Assembly (NCBI GenBank): GCA_937949945.1 | Contig: CALFEQ010000066.1 | Location: 26,117 to 90,116, forward strand | Length of the DNA: 64,000 nt | Reading direction: 5' to 3' | Origin: an uncultured Myxococcales bacterium | Lineage (GTDB): Bacteria; Myxococcota_A; Polyangia; Polyangiales; Polyangiaceae | Shown here: piece by piece, positions 42,388 to 50,332 of the stretch | How the letters are laid out: the number at the start of each line of letters is the position of its first letter | How positions within the stretch are numbered: position 1 is the stretch's first letter | Notes under the pieces: generated by a model | Seen by the model: only the letters and a program-made list of their open reading frames with translations | What the model was told of the DNA's origin: nothing | The model's database searches: none | Translations under genes and position numbers: made by a program

Positions 42388-43431
42388 GTGTCGCCCGAGA
42401 GCACGATCCTCCGAACGCTGGACGTCGCCTACGACCTCGAGAGCGCCACGATGTCGGAGTGGCTGTCGCGCGTCGCCGAGCAGCTCCGCGGCCTGTTCCA
42501 GCCGTACCTCGGATCGTACGGGTGGCTGCTCGACTTGAGTGACGGCGACGCGAAGGTCCGGGACGTGACGGCGTTCGGGCTCTCGAACGAGCAGGAAACC
42601 CTGATCGAAGCCCTCCATCGTCTGGCCCCGAAGCGACTCATCGAGCGGCTCTACGGGCCGACGCCCATCGAGACGATCTCCGACGGCATGGGCGGATTGA
42701 CGGCGTTCCGGCGCAATCCGCTCGTCAGGAGCTACCTGCAGCCCAACGGGATTCCCGACTGCGTCGGCATCCGGGTTCGTGCCGGCTCCACGGTGCTCGT
42801 CCTCGGCGCCATCGTGCCCGCGCCAGGCCACATGCCAGAGACCCTGCGGAGCTGGGGCAAGAAGCTCATCACGCACCTCGAGCCTGCCTTCCGGATCCAG
42901 CTCGCGCTCGGGTCCTCGACGAACCCTCCACATCCCCAGGCCATGCTGACGCCGGACGGACGGGTCGTCCACGCCGAAGGAGGAGCCGCGTCGAGGAGCG
43001 CTCGGCAGAGGCTCGCAGAGGCGGTCCGCGCGCACGAGCGGCTGCGGGGGTACGGACGGCGCCGCGGTCCTCGCGAGGCGATCGAGTTCTTCGAAGGGCT
43101 CGTGGCCGGCCGGTGGACGCTCCTCGATCGCTTCGAGAGCGACGGCCGCCGTTACCTCGTCGCCTACGAGAACACGCCGGAGGCAGCGGCCCGGCGCGCC
43201 CTGACGCCAAGGGAGCGAGAAGTGCTCTGGCGCGTGGCCACGGGTGTCCCCGTCAAACGCATCGCCGCCGATCTCGGGATCTCGACGGGCGCGGCAGGCG
43301 CTTACCTCGCGAGCGCACGACGCAAGACCGGCATCTCTTCACGCATCGAGCTCGCCCGATGGTTCTCGAGCGTCCTCGCGCTGCAGAGCGCGAGCGCCTC
43401 GAAGGACGGGTCCTCGAAGAACGAAGCCTGA
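42388..43431 (+). CDS. LuxR-type transcriptional regulator (long)
   Basis: The 347-residue protein begins with GTG. Residues 20-190 form a GAF/PAS-like sensory region (GSYGWLLDLSDGDAKVRDVT, CVGIRVRAGSTVLVLGAIVP). A strong LuxR helix-turn-helix follows at about 273-330: LTPREREVLWRVATGVPVK, RIAADLGISTGAAGAYLASA and RRKTGISSRIELARW. The last 15 residues are Ser/Lys/Glu-rich. No response-regulator receiver is present, so a small-molecule or protein signal is likely. It converges on a second LuxR-type gene 11 bp away. Confidence 0.88.
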   Translation: MSPESTILRTLDVAYDLESATMSEWLSRVAEQLRGLFQPYLGSYGWLLDLSDGDAKVRDVTAFGLSNEQETLIEALHRLAPKRLIERLYGPTPIETISDGMGGLTAFRRNPLVRSYLQPNGIPDCVGIRVRAGSTVLVLGAIVPAPGHMPETLRSWGKKLITHLEPAFRIQLALGSSTNPPHPQAMLTPDGRVVHAEGGAASRSARQRLAEAVRAHERLRGYGRRRGPREAIEFFEGLVAGRWTLLDRFESDGRRYLVAYENTPEAAARRALTPREREVLWRVATGVPVKRIAADLGISTGAAGAYLASARRKTGISSRIELARWFSSVLALQSASASKDGSSKNEA

Positions 43432-43442
43432 AGAAGGAAGCC

Positions 43443-43829
43443 TCACCTACGACTCAGGGCGGCAGCGAGCTCGACGCGTGAGCCGACGCCGAGCTTCCGG
43501 AAGATCGAGGCGAGCTGATTCGCGACCGTACGCGCCGCCACGCCACGCGCGCGCGCGATCTCCGCGTTGGAGAGCCCCGCGCGAGCGAGAGCGGCGACCT
43601 CGCGCTCGGCGGGGCTGAGCTCCGATGCCATCGGCGCGCGGTCGCTCGCCGGCACCGCCAAGTACCGAAAGCGGATGGCTCCGAGATCCAACACGTACGG
43701 CTCGGCGTGATCGGCGGCTTGTGGCTCGCGCGATTCTCTCTTGCAAGCTCCCGTTCGATGCGCCATCGACGATGTCACGATCGTGCAACATCGGAATGGG
43801 CGCGCAAGCTCCGACGCGTCGATCATCAC
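43443..43829 (-). CDS. LuxR-type helix-turn-helix regulator (short)
   Basis: The 128-residue protein ends in a complete LuxR domain: LSPAEREVAALARAGLSNAE, IARARGVAARTVANQLASIF, RKLGVGSRVELAAAL. The upstream part is only about 65 residues, has an ill-defined start and includes a short beta segment (YVLDLGAIRFRYLAVPA). Similar short regulators occur in this group, so it can be whole. It may also be the truncated C-terminal half of a longer regulator. It converges on the longer LuxR gene. Confidence 0.75.
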   Translation of the reverse strand: MMIDASELARPFRCCTIVTSSMAHRTGACKRESREPQAADHAEPYVLDLGAIRFRYLAVPASDRAPMASELSPAEREVAALARAGLSNAEIARARGVAARTVANQLASIFRKLGVGSRVELAAALSRR

Positions 43830-43892
43830 GTTGGGGTGTTTGGCCCACGCCGTCGTCCAGAATTTTGGACAGCCTCGATCCCCTCGGAAGCG

Positions 43893-44387
43893 TCAGTCCG
43901 CCGGCCTCAGCGTCTTGCACGCCTCGATCCAGTCCTTCAGCGCGTCTTTGTCTTTCTTGTACGCGTTGAAGTTGCAATAAAACATCTTCCCCTTGTCGAA
44001 CACTTGCGCGGTGGCGATGACGTTGTTCGGGTATTCCTCGACGACGTACCAGCCTTTGCCGTCAGCGATGTCGATGTCCTCGATGATCGCCTCCGCGTTT
44101 CGCTTGGTGTCCGCGCGGTTTTCCTTCATGTAGAGCCCGTTGCTCTCCTCGACGCTCACGAAGAGGTTCTGCGCCGGCCTGGGCTCGCCGTTCTTCCTGA
44201 ACGACGTGCCGGGCACGGGCTCGGTGACTTCCTTCACCTCGTAGCCGTCGGGCGGCGAGATGCAGAAGCCGGCGGCCGCGTTGTACTTGCAGTCTCCCTT
44301 CGCCTTCGTCCTTGGCGGCGCTCTCTCCGGAATCGGCGCCCTCGTCCTTCTTGCAGCCGCCGCCAAGATCGACGTTCTCGACATCAT
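43893..44387 (-). CDS. Lipoprotein-type gene with displaced N-terminal reading frame
   Basis: The main frame gives 164 residues from tandem ATGs at 44387 and 44384. From residue 32 it reads DCKYNAAAGFCISPPDGYEV and VSVEESNGLYMKENRADTKR, then a basic KDKDALKDWIEACKTL end; this is a coherent small domain. The N-terminal 30 residues are odd: MSRTSILAAA looks like the start of a signal peptide but is followed by AARRTRAPIPERAPPRTKAK. In another frame of the same DNA one reads GGGCKKDEGADSGESAAKDE, a textbook lipobox and linker. Two indels that cancel out probably moved this stretch out of frame. Lipidation is therefore doubtful. Confidence 0.65.
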   Translation of the reverse strand: MMSRTSILAAAARRTRAPIPERAPPRTKAKGDCKYNAAAGFCISPPDGYEVKEVTEPVPGTSFRKNGEPRPAQNLFVSVEESNGLYMKENRADTKRNAEAIIEDIDIADGKGWYVVEEYPNNVIATAQVFDKGKMFYCNFNAYKKDKDALKDWIEACKTLRPAD

Positions 44388-44627
44388 GACCCTCCCCTCT
44401 CGACGCAGCCGACTCGATCGACGAGTCGCAGCACTGGACACGCGCGAGCAGTACCAAACCGCGCCCCGATCGAGGACCGATCTCGACGCGAGCCAATCCG
44501 ATGAGTATGCGTGACGCCCGCGCGCACGGAGGCGCAAGAGAAGCGTTTCCGTCGAAGTGCCGCGGACTTGGAGGTCACGTTCCACGAAGAGGCTCGACGT
44601 CGGCGTTTCGTGTTAGGGTCGCGCGCC

Positions 44628-45473
44628 ATGGCTGTACCGGTGGCGCGGAAGCTCGTCGCTCCTCGGCTGATCGCTCTCGCGGCGATCGTCGCTTCGATCG
44701 GCATCACAGGTGGCGCGCACGCGAAGCCTTCGGCCAAAGCGGCGAAGGCGACGCCGGCCAAGAAGGCAAAGGTCCATCGCGAGCCGAAGACGAGGATGAC
44801 GGGCCCCGTCCCGTGGTGCTCGGAGGAGACCGAGACGCTCCCGAACGGCCTCTGTTACATCGACGGCCGTCCGAAGGACGCCTCGCCGGACGATCGCCGC
44901 ACGCTCGTCGTCTTCCTCCACGGCGCGATCGCGAAGGACGTCGACTGGCAGTGGCTCCAGGCGCGCGCGCTCACGCGCCAGGCGAAGCAGAGCAAGTTCG
45001 AGGCGATCTTCGCGCGCGCTCCGCTCGGCCCCGGCGGCTACGTGTGGCCGGGCACGAGGGCCGCGCAGGAGGCGTCGGAGCAGGAGCTCATCGACGGGTG
45101 GAACGAGGCGCGCGCCTTCCTCGAGAAGCGGAACGGGCGGCCGTACGACGAGGTCTTCCTCATGGGCTTCTCGAGCGGCGCGTACTTCATCAGCTCGCTC
45201 GTGCTCCGCGGGCGCGTCGACTTCGACGGCTACGCCGTCTTCGCGGGCGGCGCCGGCGGGATCGCGAACCCCGACGTCTCGAACAAGGCGCCGGTCTTCG
45301 TCGGCGTGTGCGCGAAGGACTCGCAGACGGCGAAGCACTCGCGCGGCTTCGGCGCCGCGCTCGCGGCGCGCGGATGGCCCCACCGCGTCGACGAGCAGCC
45401 CATCGGCCACATGTTCGGCGACGTGCACGTCGCCCACGCCGTGTCCTGGCTGCGCAAGCAGGTCCGGAAGTAA
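44628..45473 (+). CDS. Exported alpha/beta hydrolase (depolymerase-like)
   Basis: The 281-residue protein has a Sec signal ending GGAHAKPSA and then a basic Ala/Lys linker. The hydrolase domain shows RTLVVFLHGAIAKD (oxyanion), the nucleophile Ser182 in GFSSGAYF, an Asp in VGVCAKDSQ and a His in GHMFGDVHVAHA. The arrangement resembles PHB depolymerase/feruloyl esterase-like proteins of the ABhydrolase superfamily. ATG 44628 is preferred because it yields the signal peptide; an upstream GTG would add a non-homologous 39 residues. It converges on folB. Confidence 0.85.
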   Translation: MAVPVARKLVAPRLIALAAIVASIGITGGAHAKPSAKAAKATPAKKAKVHREPKTRMTGPVPWCSEETETLPNGLCYIDGRPKDASPDDRRTLVVFLHGAIAKDVDWQWLQARALTRQAKQSKFEAIFARAPLGPGGYVWPGTRAAQEASEQELIDGWNEARAFLEKRNGRPYDEVFLMGFSSGAYFISSLVLRGRVDFDGYAVFAGGAGGIANPDVSNKAPVFVGVCAKDSQTAKHSRGFGAALAARGWPHRVDEQPIGHMFGDVHVAHAVSWLRKQVRK

Positions 45474-45491
45474 CGGCCGCTCCGCAGCCGT

Positions 45492-45860
45492 TCAGTCGCG
45501 CGTGGCGACGAGCTCGACGACGGCGCGATCGACGCTGTGCGACGTCGGCACGCGGAGCTTCGTCGCGCCGACGCGCACGCGCTGGGCGGGCGTCTCCTCG
45601 AGCAGCCGCTTCACGAGGCGCTGGGCGTACGTCTCGAGCAGGTGGTACGGCTCGGCGAGACCTTCCCGAACGACGAGATCCGCGATGACCCCGTAGTCGA
45701 CGGCGTCACGCCTCGAGTCGCGCTTCGGCAGCGCGGAGACCGGGAGCGTGAGCTCGACGTCGACGACGATCTCCTGCGGGATCGAGCGCTCCGAGCGGGA
45801 CGCGCCGATGTTCGTACGGAACCGGATCGAGTGGAGCTTGAGCGTGTACTCGGTCACCAT
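45492..45860 (-). CDS. folB: Dihydroneopterin aldolase family protein
   Basis: The 122-residue protein fits the FolB fold, a T-fold enzyme of folate synthesis that converts dihydroneopterin to 6-hydroxymethyl-dihydropterin. Typical elements are FRTNIGASRSERSIPQEIVV (the IGxxxxERxxPQ segment), a central DAVDYGVIADLV, Glu76 in HLLETYA and the catalytic-type Lys101 in VGATKLRVP. The ATG at 45860 is the only one that fits the family length. No other folate gene is adjacent. It diverges from the Cys-rich membrane protein with 178 bp between. Confidence 0.85.
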   Translation of the reverse strand: MVTEYTLKLHSIRFRTNIGASRSERSIPQEIVVDVELTLPVSALPKRDSRRDAVDYGVIADLVVREGLAEPYHLLETYAQRLVKRLLEETPAQRVRVGATKLRVPTSHSVDRAVVELVATRD

Positions 45861-46038
45861 GCGCCCGTCTCTCCGTCGCGGGCCGCCGAGTCCCTCGGGA
45901 CGATGGGCATCGCGGCGCATCTTCTCACGAAGCGCCCGGGTCGAGCCACGGTCTCGCGCAGCCCGCCCGCAGCTCTGCCGCGGGCACCTCGCGCCACCCG
46001 CGAGCGGTCGCGTGTGATACCCATGGGCGACGGGCGCC

Positions 46039-46983
46039 TTGACACCGGACCTCGACGAGACCGAGCCGAAGAAGCCGTCGCGCGCGACGATCATCCGACG
46101 CGTGCTCGTCGGTCTGCTCGCGCTCGCCTGCGCCTTCGGCTGGGTCTACACGCGGTGGATCGTGAAGAAGGGCACGCTCGGCGAGCCGTGCTCCTACGAC
46201 ATGCACTGCCGCGACGAGGCCCCCCGCTGCCTCAAGGAGTCGGCCGAGGGCGAAGGCGTGTGCAGCCGATCGTGCGACACGGACGACGACTGCGCGCCGG
46301 ACATCAAGTGCGTGAAGGTCGAGATCGACGAGCGCGACGAGCGCGGTCGTCCCATCGAGCGCGGGTACTGCTTCCCGCAGACGCTCCTCGACGCCCGCAA
46401 GAAGAAGAGCCCGGACGCGGCCGTGACCAAGACGGCGGACTCGTGGCTCGACGTCCCCGAGCTGCCCGACCAGCTCGAGGGCGAGGTCGTCCTCGAGCGA
46501 GGCGGGAGCAAGTCGTCGTACAAGGTGAAAGGGACGCTCGTGCTCTCGGAGGGCGGCAAGGGCCGCCGCACCATCGTCGACACGTCCACCCTCCGCGTCT
46601 ACGCCGTCGACGACGGGAAGAAGACCTTCGCGGCCTCCCAGATGGGCTCTCCTCGATCCGAGACCGTCGTCACGAAGACGGACCGCAAGGACCGGGTCGC
46701 CGACCGCGACTGCGAGATCTGGCAAATCGAGGAGACCGCGCCGGGCGGCAAGGGCGCGAAGCGTTCGTACGAAGCCTGCGTGGTGCGCGGCGGCGCCTTC
46801 GTCGATCCGAAGGCGCACACGGCGAGCGCCTGGGAGAAGGAGCTCGCCGTGCGGGGCGTCTTCCCCCTCCGCGTGATCGAGAACGCCAAGACGAAGCTCC
46901 TCGCGACGAAGGTGGACGCGCACCCGGTCGAACCTTCGCTCTTCACGATCCCGAAGGCCTACAAGAACCTCGCCGCGCGCTGA
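46039..46983 (+). CDS. Single-pass membrane protein with Cys-rich domain
   Basis: The ORF opens with TTG; a stop lies seven codons upstream and no ATG or GTG fits. The 314-residue protein has one membrane segment (VLVGLLALACAFGWVYTRWI, residues 21-41) and then a Cys-rich module with six or more spaced cysteines (CSYDMHCRDEAPRC, CSRSCDTDDDCAPDIKC, GYCFP), resembling small EGF- or Dickkopf-like folds common in Myxococcota. The remaining C-terminal part (residues 130-310) is beta-rich with two further cysteines. It is probably anchored with its bulk outside the cytoplasm. Function unknown. Confidence 0.75.
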   Translation: MTPDLDETEPKKPSRATIIRRVLVGLLALACAFGWVYTRWIVKKGTLGEPCSYDMHCRDEAPRCLKESAEGEGVCSRSCDTDDDCAPDIKCVKVEIDERDERGRPIERGYCFPQTLLDARKKKSPDAAVTKTADSWLDVPELPDQLEGEVVLERGGSKSSYKVKGTLVLSEGGKGRRTIVDTSTLRVYAVDDGKKTFAASQMGSPRSETVVTKTDRKDRVADRDCEIWQIEETAPGGKGAKRSYEACVVRGGAFVDPKAHTASAWEKELAVRGVFPLRVIENAKTKLLATKVDAHPVEPSLFTIPKAYKNLAAR

Positions 46984-47042
46984 TGCGCCGGGACGGCACG
47001 GGCCCGGCGTAGGCGGCGCACGCGCTCGCGGAGCCGCCGGCC

Positions 47043-48260
47043 TCAGAACTGCGCCGGCACCCGGCGGGGCTCGTCTCCGGTGGTCACGAGCTTCGTCAAC
47101 CACTCCGCGAGCGTGATCCCGTCCACGCGCGTCTCGTACATCTCGTCGTCGTCGTAGAAGTACGGATGCCCGCTGCCCGGACCGTAGAAGGTCGAGAAGT
47201 TGTCGCCCTTCATCGCGCGGATGTCGCGCAGCCCCTCCTCGAAGAAGCTCGCGCCGAGGAGCCGCGGGCCGGAGCAGGTCCGCGAGTGCCCGATGCCGTG
47301 GAAGTAGCGCATCACCATGTCGTGCGCGTGGCTGATGAACGCGAACTTGTTCTTCGGGTACTTCTCGACGATCGACTGGAAGAGCCCCCAGAGGCCGCTG
47401 CCTGCCACGCCGGACACCGGATCGAAGCCGAGCGGGAAAGGCCCGTCGACGGGAGAGGTCTTCTCCATCGACCAGATCTCCTTCCACTGCTGCTGAAGGC
47501 ACGTGGGCGTGTACCTCGTCGCGAAGTTCGGCCCCGAGTCGTCGATCATCGTGACGTCGACCCAAGAGAACGCGCGCTGGACCTGGACGAAGTTGTAGGC
47601 GGCGCCGTAGCCGCCGGCGCTCATGCCGGTCAACACGACTTGATCGGAGTCGCGGAACGTCGCGACCAGCCGCGGGAGGTACGCGGCGACGTTCCGGTAG
47701 CCCATCTGCGGCCGGCCCTTGAACCCGGACTCGGTGTCGCCCGAGAAGACGTCGCCCGAGCAATACGGGAGCATGACGTAGCTCCAGTCGCGGAAGGGGT
47801 TCTCGGCGCGCTCGCGGTTCATCACGTTGCGCCTCCCCTCCTTCTTCGCCCAGGCCGCGAAGTCCTTCTCGTCGTGGTGATCCGCCGAGAGGATGAAGTC
47901 GGCGAGCGCGCAGGTCTGCCCGCTGAAGCAGGCGCCGCCTCCCTGCATGAAGACGAGGAGCTTCTTCGTGCCCGACGGAGAGCGGTTGATCCCGAGCCCC
48001 GTCTTCGAGCCGTCCATGCAACGGGGGACGTCGCCGAAGTGCTCCGGACCGAGCCACACCCACTCGCCGGGCGTCGTCGGCGGAAGGGGATCGCCCATCG
48101 GCACCTCGACCGGCTCCGGCGTCTCGGGAGGCGTGACGGAGTCGGGCTCTTCGGCCGGTGGCTCGCGAAGTGGAACCGGGAGCTCGGAGGAGACGTCGGC
48201 CTGACCGCAGTGAGCGAGGGCGATCGCCGACGCGGCGACCGCGAAGCGAAGGAATCTCAT
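47043..48260 (-). CDS. Pectinacetylesterase/Notum-like exported lipoprotein
   Basis: The 405-residue protein has a signal peptide with AIALAHCGQ as possible lipidation site and a Pro/Glu linker (PLREPPAEEPDSVTPPETPE). The hydrolase domain carries the oxyanion loop FMQGGGACFSG (104-114), Ser214 in TGMSAGGYG, an Asp in DDSGPNF and His in HPYF or ISHAHD near the end; the several Cys pairs match family disulfides. Pectinacetylesterases remove acetyl groups from pectin, and the related Notum removes palmitoleate. A polysaccharide or lipid deacylase role is the best guess. It diverges from the ACT protein gene with 274 bp between. Confidence 0.88.
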   Translation of the reverse strand: MRFLRFAVAASAIALAHCGQADVSSELPVPLREPPAEEPDSVTPPETPEPVEVPMGDPLPPTTPGEWVWLGPEHFGDVPRCMDGSKTGLGINRSPSGTKKLLVFMQGGGACFSGQTCALADFILSADHHDEKDFAAWAKKEGRRNVMNRERAENPFRDWSYVMLPYCSGDVFSGDTESGFKGRPQMGYRNVAAYLPRLVATFRDSDQVVLTGMSAGGYGAAYNFVQVQRAFSWVDVTMIDDSGPNFATRYTPTCLQQQWKEIWSMEKTSPVDGPFPLGFDPVSGVAGSGLWGLFQSIVEKYPKNKFAFISHAHDMVMRYFHGIGHSRTCSGPRLLGASFFEEGLRDIRAMKGDNFSTFYGPGSGHPYFYDDDEMYETRVDGITLAEWLTKLVTTGDEPRRVPAQF

Positions 48261-48534
48261 CGAACGGTGCTTCGCCGTCGCAACCCACGTGCCGGTCGAG
48301 CTCACTCGAAAAAACAGCGACTCATGCCGCTCCACCGCGCCGATTCCGCGACGGCGCCGCGCCGCCCACGGGCGAGCGCCGACCGCTCGAGCCGAGGCTG
48401 AGTCGAAATCCGACCATGGTCGACGGACAGGCGCTCGGCCGCAGGTCGCGGCCGGTCTGCCGCCCACGACGCCGCAACCTGGCCGAAACATTGGCGACAA
48501 CCGACCGACACCGGAGCCGGGCCAAGATCCGGCG

Positions 48535-49308
48535 ATGGCACCGGAACGCGACCATTTCTCGGAGTACCTGGCGTCGATGCCGCTGGACTACCGCGCGGCG
48601 TTCGACCTCGAGGCGGCTCGAGCCCACGAGGCGATCGTCCGGCGGCGAGGCGAGCGCCCCGTCCACGTCGAGCTCTGGCGCGAGCTCCCGGAGCGGGTCG
48701 TCGCGATCTGCGTGGTCGCGGACGACCGGCCCGGCCTCCTGTCGTGCATCAGCGCGGCGCTCGTCGCGGATCGGATCGACGTCGTGAGCGCGCACGCCTA
48801 TTGCCGCACGCGCGCCGACGGCTCCGTCGAGGCCGTCGACTTCCTCTGGATCCGCAAGCTGCCCGGGCCGCGTGGGCTCCTCTCTCCGATCCGAGCGAAG
48901 GACATCCCCGCGATCGCCGAGTCGATCGAGCGGGCCATCGTCGAGGGCGCGCCGCCCGCGCCGAGCTCGGCGCAGATCCGCAGCGACGAGCGGAAGCCCG
49001 TGCCCGACGGCGCGACCGCGCGCGTCCGCTTCGAGACGAACGAGAAGGACGGCGCGACGATCCTCACCGTCGAGGCGGTCGATCGCCCGGGCTTGCTCCT
49101 CGCCGTGACGCAGGCGCTCTTCCGGGCGAGCGTCCAGATCGTCGGGTTGCGCGCGACGACCGAGGACGGCCGCGCCGTCGATCGCTTCACGCTCGCGGAG
49201 AGCGACGGGAGGCCTCTCCGGCGCGATCGCCTCCTCTCGCTCCAGGCAGCCGTCCTCGGCGCGATCGACGAGGGGACGCTCGCGCCCCTCCGACGCTCGG
49301 CTTGTTGA
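48535..49308 (+). CDS. Double ACT-domain protein (GlnD C-terminus-like)
   Basis: The 257-residue protein consists of two ACT domains of the GlnD type: VVADDRPGLLSCISAALVAD near residues 60-80 and VEAVDRPGLLLAVTQALFRA near 180-200. ACT modules bind amino acids, often glutamine, and sense nitrogen or metabolite levels. The N-terminal 50 residues (SEYLASMPLDYRAAFDLEAA) resemble the HD-linker of GlnD but the nucleotidyltransferase and HD parts are absent. It may be a stand-alone sensor. It converges on the pirin gene 24 bp away. Confidence 0.88.
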   Translation: MAPERDHFSEYLASMPLDYRAAFDLEAARAHEAIVRRRGERPVHVELWRELPERVVAICVVADDRPGLLSCISAALVADRIDVVSAHAYCRTRADGSVEAVDFLWIRKLPGPRGLLSPIRAKDIPAIAESIERAIVEGAPPAPSSAQIRSDERKPVPDGATARVRFETNEKDGATILTVEAVDRPGLLLAVTQALFRASVQIVGLRATTEDGRAVDRFTLAESDGRPLRRDRLLSLQAAVLGAIDEGTLAPLRRSAC

Positions 49309-49332
49309 GCGCGCGTCGCGTTCGAGCGCGCG

Positions 49333-50307
49333 TCAGCCGCCGACGAGCCGGCCGGCGCGGTAGTCCTCCCAGGCCTGCCGGATCTCTTCCTGCGTGTTCA
49401 TGACGAACGGGCCGCCGCGCGCGACCGGCTCACCGATCGGGCGCGCGGCGAGGAGGAGCATGCGCCCGGAGGAGGCATCGCACGCCGCGGAGATGCGCTC
49501 GCCGCGACCGAGCACGGCGAGCCGTCCTTCACGCACCTCGGTGCGCGCGGGCCCGAGACGGACGGCGCCCTCGGTCACGAACGCGAACGCCGTATGCTCG
49601 GACGGGACGGGCAGATCGAACGTCATGCCCTTCTTCATCGCGACGTCGACGAAGAGCGGATCGACGTCGATGCCGTTCACGGGCCCGGTCGTACCGAAGG
49701 CGGTCCCCGCGACGACGCGCACGCGCGCGCCGTCGCGATCGATCTCCGGGATACGCGACGGCTCGATGTCCTGGTACCGCGGCTTGATCATCTTGCGCGC
49801 GCGCGGGAGGTTCACCCAGAGCTGGAAGCCCCACATGAGGCCGCGCTCCTGCTTCGGCATCTCGGAGTGGACGATGCCGCGCCCCGCGGTCATCCACTGC
49901 GCGCTGCCCGGGCCGAGACGTCCGGCGTTGCCGACGCTGTCCCGGTGCTCCATCGCGCCCTCGAGCATGTACGTGACCGTCTCGAACCCACGATGCGGGT
50001 GGTCGGGGAAGCCCGCGGCGTAGTCGTTCGGATCGTCGGAGTGGAACTCGTCGAGCAAGAGGAACGGGTCGAGCATCGGCAGCGCCCGACCGCCGAGCGC
50101 GCGCCTCAACTTCACGCCGGCGCCGTCCCTCGTGAGCTGTCCGTCGACGACGCGCTCGACGACACGCGCGCCCGGTCGCGACGGAGGCGCCGCCGTGACG
50201 GGCGTGCCCTTCGGGTCGTTCGACGCCGGCGGATCCATCCGGCACGCGACGAGACCGGCGGCCCCGGCCGCTCCGACGATGGCTTGCCTCCTCGACAGAC
50301 GAATCAT
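49333..50307 (-). CDS. Pirin-family protein with Tat-type lipoprotein signal
   Basis: The 324-residue protein is a bicupin pirin: metal ligands His103, His105 (DHPHRGFETV), His147 and Glu149 (GIVHSEMP) are all present. The N-terminus is LSRRQAIVGAAGAAGLVAC, which looks like a twin-arginine motif followed by a lipobox at Cys22. Most pirins are cytoplasmic or nuclear and some degrade quercetin; an exported lipid-anchored form is unusual. ATG 50307 gives this signal; the mature pirin starts near residue 46. It lies 25 bp downstream of the RCC1 lipoprotein on the same strand. Confidence 0.88.
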   Translation of the reverse strand: MIRLSRRQAIVGAAGAAGLVACRMDPPASNDPKGTPVTAAPPSRPGARVVERVVDGQLTRDGAGVKLRRALGGRALPMLDPFLLLDEFHSDDPNDYAAGFPDHPHRGFETVTYMLEGAMEHRDSVGNAGRLGPGSAQWMTAGRGIVHSEMPKQERGLMWGFQLWVNLPRARKMIKPRYQDIEPSRIPEIDRDGARVRVVAGTAFGTTGPVNGIDVDPLFVDVAMKKGMTFDLPVPSEHTAFAFVTEGAVRLGPARTEVREGRLAVLGRGERISAACDASSGRMLLLAARPIGEPVARGGPFVMNTQEEIRQAWEDYRAGRLVGG

Positions 50308-50332
50308 GCCGAGGATTGTAGCGCGCCCCGGC

